From contig NZ_RQJX01000002.1 in NCBI RefSeq assembly GCF_003850045.1, positions 1 through 64,000 of the forward strand: a stretch of 64,000 nucleotides of DNA, written 5' to 3'. Positions 61,049 to 64,000 of the stretch are shown one piece after another. The position numbers and the translations under genes were made by a program. The notes under the pieces were generated by a model that saw only the letters and a program-made list of their open reading frames with translations, ran no database searches and was not told the origin of the DNA. The DNA is from Aeromicrobium camelliae (GTDB taxonomy: Bacteria > Actinomycetota > Actinomycetes > Propionibacteriales > Nocardioidaceae). Position 1 is the stretch's first letter. Each line of letters opens with the position of its first letter.

Positions 61049-61486
61049 ATGTCTCGACCCTCCCAGGTGGACCCGCGCGGCCCTCGAGTCGCGGCGGCGC
61101 TCACCTCACTCGTCCTGGCCCTCGCCATCGTCGTCCCGCCGCCCGCCCGCGAGTTCCTCCTCGTGCTGCAAGGCGCGGTCTTCGCGGTCGGCGCGTTCGT
61201 CAGCGTGGCCGCCACTCCCTACGCGGTGTTCTTCCGCGGTGTCGTGCGGCCGCGATTGGCGCCGCCGACCGACCTGGAGGACGCCCGTCCTCCGCAGTTC
61301 GCCCAGCTCGTGGGCCTGATCTTCGTCGTCGTCGCGCTCGCCGGGTTCCTCACCGGACTCGACGCGCTCGGCTACGGCGCCGCCGCCGCGGCCCTCGTCG
61401 CGGCACTGCTCAACGCCGTCACGGGCTTCTGCCTCGGCTGCGAGCTGTACCTGACATCCCGTCGCCTGGCCAAGTCCCTGGCCTGA
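61049..61486 (+). CDS. DUF4395 membrane protein
   Basis: 145 residues. Four hydrophobic segments with VDPRGPRVAAALTSLVLALAI at the start and LNAVTGFCLGCELYL near the end; the Cys-x-x-Cys (CLGC) sits in or next to the last helix. This is the DUF4395 family, almost always next to a thioredoxin and sulfurtransferase (Rv0817c-like). Suspected role in sulfur or redox transfer at the membrane. ATG 61049 with GGAGAG upstream. Confidence 0.88.
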   Translation: MSRPSQVDPRGPRVAAALTSLVLALAIVVPPPAREFLLVLQGAVFAVGAFVSVAATPYAVFFRGVVRPRLAPPTDLEDARPPQFAQLVGLIFVVVALAGFLTGLDALGYGAAAAALVAALLNAVTGFCLGCELYLTSRRLAKSLA

Positions 61487-61509
61487 CACCCCCACCGAAA
61501 GGAATGAGT

Positions 61510-62358
61510 ATGAGCCGCGAGACCGCGCTCGTCACGGCCGACTGGGTCGAGGAGCATCTGAACGACCCGAAGGTCGTCCTCGTCGAGGTCGACGAGGACA
61601 CGGAGGCCTACGACAAGGGCCACATCCCCGGCGCCATCAAGCTCGACTGGAAGAAGGACCTCCAGGACGGCGTGCGCCACGACTTCGTCAGCAAGGACCG
61701 CCTCGAGGCCCTGCTGAGCGAGAAGGGCATCGCCAACGACGACACCATCGTCTTCTACGGGGGCAACAACAACTGGTTCGCCGCCTACGCCTACTGGTAC
61801 CTCAAGTACTACGGTCACCAGAACCTGCGCCTGCTCGACGGCGGCCGCAAGAAGTGGGAGCTCGAGTCGCGTGAGCTGACCACCGACGTCCCCTCGCGCG
61901 AGGCCACCACGTACACGGCGCAGGAGCCGAACGCCGACATCCGCGCGTTCCGCGACGAGGTCGTCGAGGCCATCGGCACCAAGAACCTCATCGACGTCCG
62001 CAGCCCCGACGAGTACGCGGGCCGTCTGCTCGCTCCGGCGCACCTGCCGCAGGAGGCCGCGCAGATCGGTGGCCACATCCCCACGGCCGGCAACGTCCCG
62101 TGGAGCAAGGCCGCCAACGAGGACGGCACCTTCAAGAGCGACGAGGAGCTCGCGCAGCTGTACAGCGAGGCCGGCCTCGACGAGAACAAGGACACCATCG
62201 CGTACTGCCGTATCGGTGAGCGCAGCTCGCACACCTGGTTCGTCCTGCACGAGATCCTCGGTTATCCGAACGTCAAGAACTACGACGGCTCGTGGAGCGA
62301 GTACGGCTCGCTGCGCGGCGTTCCGGTGGCCGTCGGCGATCAGCCCGGGCAGGCCTGA
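61510..62358 (+). CDS. Thiosulfate sulfurtransferase (rhodanese), CysA/SseA type
   Basis: 282 residues from ATG 61510 (AAAGGA 7 nt upstream; ATG 61504 is too close). Two rhodanese domains: inactive N-terminal (HIPGAIKLDWKKDLQDGVRHDF) and catalytic C-terminal with IAYCRIGERSSHTWF (Cys about 233). Transfers sulfane sulfur from thiosulfate to a thiol. Corresponds to mycobacterial CysA2/CysA3 (Rv0815c). Confidence 0.93.
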   Translation: MSRETALVTADWVEEHLNDPKVVLVEVDEDTEAYDKGHIPGAIKLDWKKDLQDGVRHDFVSKDRLEALLSEKGIANDDTIVFYGGNNNWFAAYAYWYLKYYGHQNLRLLDGGRKKWELESRELTTDVPSREATTYTAQEPNADIRAFRDEVVEAIGTKNLIDVRSPDEYAGRLLAPAHLPQEAAQIGGHIPTAGNVPWSKAANEDGTFKSDEELAQLYSEAGLDENKDTIAYCRIGERSSHTWFVLHEILGYPNVKNYDGSWSEYGSLRGVPVAVGDQPGQA

Positions 62359-62359
62359 C

Positions 62360-62656
62360 ATGTGCGGCGCGATCAAGGGCGGCCCGAGCCTGGAGGGCGT
62401 CGACGTCGCCAACCAGGCGGTCATCCAGGGCATCGTGACGCGTGACGACGAGCCGGTCGGCAACGCGTACGTGCGTCTGCTCGACGCGGGCGGCGAGTTC
62501 ACCGCCGAGGTCCCGACCTCGGCCACCGGACAGTTCCGGTTCTTCGCCGCCCCCGGCTCCTGGACGCTGCGCACTCTCGCACCGCGTGCCGAGGTCGTGG
62601 AGCGCAAGGTCGTGGCGCAGAAGGGCTCGGTCGCCGAGGTGGCCGTCGCCGTCTGA
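62360..62656 (+). CDS. sseC: DUF1416 (SseC-like) protein
   Basis: 98 residues beginning MCGAIKGGPSLEGVDVANQ; a small Greek-key/transthyretin-like fold (QGIVTRDDEPVGNAYVRLLD, GQFRFFAAPGSWTLRTLAP). DUF1416 always follows the sulfurtransferase gene in actinobacteria (SseC2, Rv0814c), and Cys2 is conserved. The ATG lies 1 nt after the sseA stop (TGACATG). Role in sulfur transfer is inferred. Confidence 0.92.
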   Translation: MCGAIKGGPSLEGVDVANQAVIQGIVTRDDEPVGNAYVRLLDAGGEFTAEVPTSATGQFRFFAAPGSWTLRTLAPRAEVVERKVVAQKGSVAEVAVAV

Positions 62657-62671
62657 CGACCCGACACGCGA

Positions 62672-62706
62672 ACGAAGGGGACCCGCCGCCGGCGGGTCCC
62701 CTTCGT
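62672..62706 (+). terminator. Terminator of the sulfur operon
   Basis: Perfect 16-bp stem (62672-62687 with 62691-62706), 3-nt loop, 15 bp past the DUF1416 stop. Confidence 0.92.
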
Positions 62707-62752
62707 CGTTGCGGCAGCCATGGAGCGACGCAGGGTGGCTAACTCCGCCAGC

Positions 62753-62955
62753 GGTGATCGAGTAGGAGGTCGCTCAGCGACCGACGTATCGAGACCGGGC
62801 CGCTAACTCGGCCATAGGTGATCGAGTAGGAGGTCGCTCAGCGACCGACGTATCGAGATCAGGTCACGTCGATTGGTCTCGCTCCGTGGCGGCTACGCCC
62901 TCATTGCCACGGCTCCATTGCTCCCTCGTTCCTCGGTCGCTACTCGACCACCTAG
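62753..62955. repeat. Dispersed palindromic repeat, tandem copies
   Basis: GGTGATCGAGTAGGAGGTCG occurs at 62753 and 62817 (64-bp period), each followed by CTCAGCGACCGACGTATCGA. Then TTGGTCTCGCTCCGTGG and a final GCTACTCGACCACCTAG at 62939-62955. Fills most of the 315-bp gap between the DUF1416 gene and the LCP gene; the rest holds the terminator. Confidence 0.85.
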
Positions 62956-62971
62956 TGCCGACCCGGCCGTG

Positions 62972-64000
62972 TCAGCGGACTTCGTCGCCGAGGAGGTCGT
63001 CGGGGTGCTGGGCGATGTAGGCGTCCATCTGGTCCGAGCGCATCGCGTCGAACAACTGGCCCATCTTCGCTTCGTCGAGCCGGACGATGCTGCCCCACGC
63101 GGGATGGTCCTCCTCGGACCCGACGGGCGCCGTGAGGAAGCGCACGCTGTCCGTGGTGACGCCGCGCATCGACAGGGCGAGGCCGCGCAGGTCGCCCGTG
63201 GTCCACTCCTCGTCGATCGTGAGGTTCTCAGCGATGGCGCTCACGGTGTTATTGAGCTTGACCGGGTTGGTCGTCACACCGCTCTGGAGCATCTTGCCGA
63301 GCAGGGAGCGGATGAAGTTCTGCTGGCGGGCGATCCGGTCGTAGTCGCCGCGCAGGAGTCCGTAGCGGGTACGGACGTACGCGAGCGCCTCATCACCCTG
63401 CAGGACGTGCTCGCCGGCTTCCCAGCGGACGTCCTGCTTGGGGTCGTAGAAGCTGTTCGGGATCGTCACCGGCACGCCGCCGACGGCGGTCGAGAGGTCC
63501 TTGAACCCCTCCCAGTCGATGATCGCGAGATGGTCCATCCGCAGGCCGGTGAGGTTCTCCACCGTCGAGATCGCACCCAGCGGACCGAACTCGGAGAACG
63601 CCGCGTTGATCTTCTGCTCCTGCGTCGGCTCGCCGTTCTCGTCGTAGATCATCGTGTAGGTGTCACGCGGGATCGACACCAGATCGACCTTGCTCCGGTC
63701 GGCCGAGATGTGCACGACCATGATCGTGTCGCTGCGGTACTTGCCGGACGGCCACTCGCTCGCGGCGGCATCCTCGGCGAGCGTCTCGCCGCCCTGGTTG
63801 CCCTCGCCCTTGTCGGAGCCGAGCAGCAGAACGTTGATCGAATGGCCCGCGTCGGGATCGACGTCAGGGCGGTTCTTCAGCGTGTCGGTGTCGACGGTGT
63901 CGAGGTTCGCGAGCTTCTGGTTGAGGTTCCACGCGTACGCCGCGCCGCCCATGATGGGCAGGAGGATCGCGACGACGAGGCCCCAGACGACGACCGGATG
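62972..64000 (-). CDS. LytR-CpsA-Psr (LCP) family protein, 5' end outside window
   Basis: Open to the window edge. A membrane helix (VVVWGLVVAILLPIMGG) leads into an extracellular LCP domain: INVLLLGSDKGEGNQGG (Asp for pyrophosphate), YRSDTIMVVHIS (catalytic Arg/Asp) and SIPRDTYTMI (Arg). Then INAAFSEFGPLGAISTVENLTGLRMDHLAIID, YVRTRYGLLRGDYDRIARQQNFIRSL. LCP enzymes attach teichoic acid, arabinogalactan or capsule polymers to peptidoglycan. A methionine at 63952 is inside the helix and is unlikely to be the true start. Confidence 0.93.
   Translation of the reverse strand, partial: HPVVVWGLVVAILLPIMGGAAYAWNLNQKLANLDTVDTDTLKNRPDVDPDAGHSINVLLLGSDKGEGNQGGETLAEDAAASEWPSGKYRSDTIMVVHISADRSKVDLVSIPRDTYTMIYDENGEPTQEQKINAAFSEFGPLGAISTVENLTGLRMDHLAIIDWEGFKDLSTAVGGVPVTIPNSFYDPKQDVRWEAGEHVLQGDEALAYVRTRYGLLRGDYDRIARQQNFIRSLLGKMLQSGVTTNPVKLNNTVSAIAENLTIDEEWTTGDLRGLALSMRGVTTDSVRFLTAPVGSEEDHPAWGSIVRLDEAKMGQLFDAMRSDQMDAYIAQHPDDLLGDEVR

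Noticed and set aside
1031-62955. CRISPR array
   Set aside because: The repeats are palindromic, few, widely spread and of unequal length; there is no regular spacer pattern and there are no cas genes.

Overview
The window is high-GC DNA (roughly 68-70 % by eye) with frequent GTG starts, mycothiol genes (mshA, mshD), CarD, a SenX3/RegX3-type phosphate system, GlnR and DUF222/HNH endonuclease. This is an actinobacterial chromosome. The mix of Mycobacterium-like gene order with a dispersed intergenic repeat (TAGGTGGTCGAGTAG ... CTACTCGACCACCTA) suggests Propionibacteriales/Nocardioidaceae (for example Aeromicrobium or Nocardioides); the genus is a guess. I see no prophage, insertion sequence, CRISPR, rRNA or tRNA.

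Layout. 1-9.8 kb (mostly minus strand): partial HNH endonuclease, a large Fe-S heterodisulfide-reductase-like membrane protein with an acidic tail, an MFS/deaminase pair, a GNAT/NUDIX pair, a GPP34 protein and a secreted, sortase-type CocE/S15 hydrolase. 9.9-14.9 kb: ankyrin protein, a TPP riboswitch with a YkoEDC-type ECF thiamine-precursor transporter, and an OFA-type MFS carrier. 14.9-19.2 kb: tautomerase, small membrane protein, typA, and a DGPF protein/ECF42-type sigma factor pair carrying three apparent frameshifts. 19.3-25.9 kb: MarR with drug-efflux MFS, BCCT osmolyte carrier, SDR, and LysR divergent from a YeiH-type exporter. 26-31.9 kb: mshA, YbjN, DsbA-like, gpmA, regX3/senX3 and phoU. 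31.9-36.1 kb: LpqE-like lipoprotein, carD, ispF, cysS, rlmB. 36.3-42.9 kb: PepSY protein with its own two-component system, then pstSCAB. 43-49.2 kb: mutT1-type NUDIX/phosphatase, several small genes, and two frameshifted genes (a lipoprotein and an MFS carrier). 49.3-59.5 kb: ppk1, SGNH hydrolase, lipoprotein, mshD, accD and a 1214-residue secreted phosphodiester glycosidase/metallophosphoesterase. 59.5-62.7 kb: glnR, then thioredoxin, DUF4395, sulfurtransferase and DUF1416 genes headed by a cysteine-containing leader ORF. The end holds a partial LCP-family gene.

Common theme. Phosphate homeostasis dominates. SenX3/RegX3, PhoU, PstSCAB and PPK1 are all here, and 11-nt-spaced GTTCACC direct repeats (PHO boxes) stand before pstS, between senX3 and phoU, before ppk1, and before the large phosphodiester glycosidase. 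That last gene is the best candidate for an undescribed function, cell-surface scavenging of phosphate from phosphodiester-linked sugars. A second theme is sulfur and redox: mycothiol synthesis, sulfurtransferase and a probable cysteine attenuator. Many genes have a TANNNT -10 element 6-7 nt before the start codon, which implies leaderless mRNAs. Five genes or gene segments show single-base -1 frameshifts, mostly at G/C runs; these may be sequence errors and need checking before the genes are called dead.
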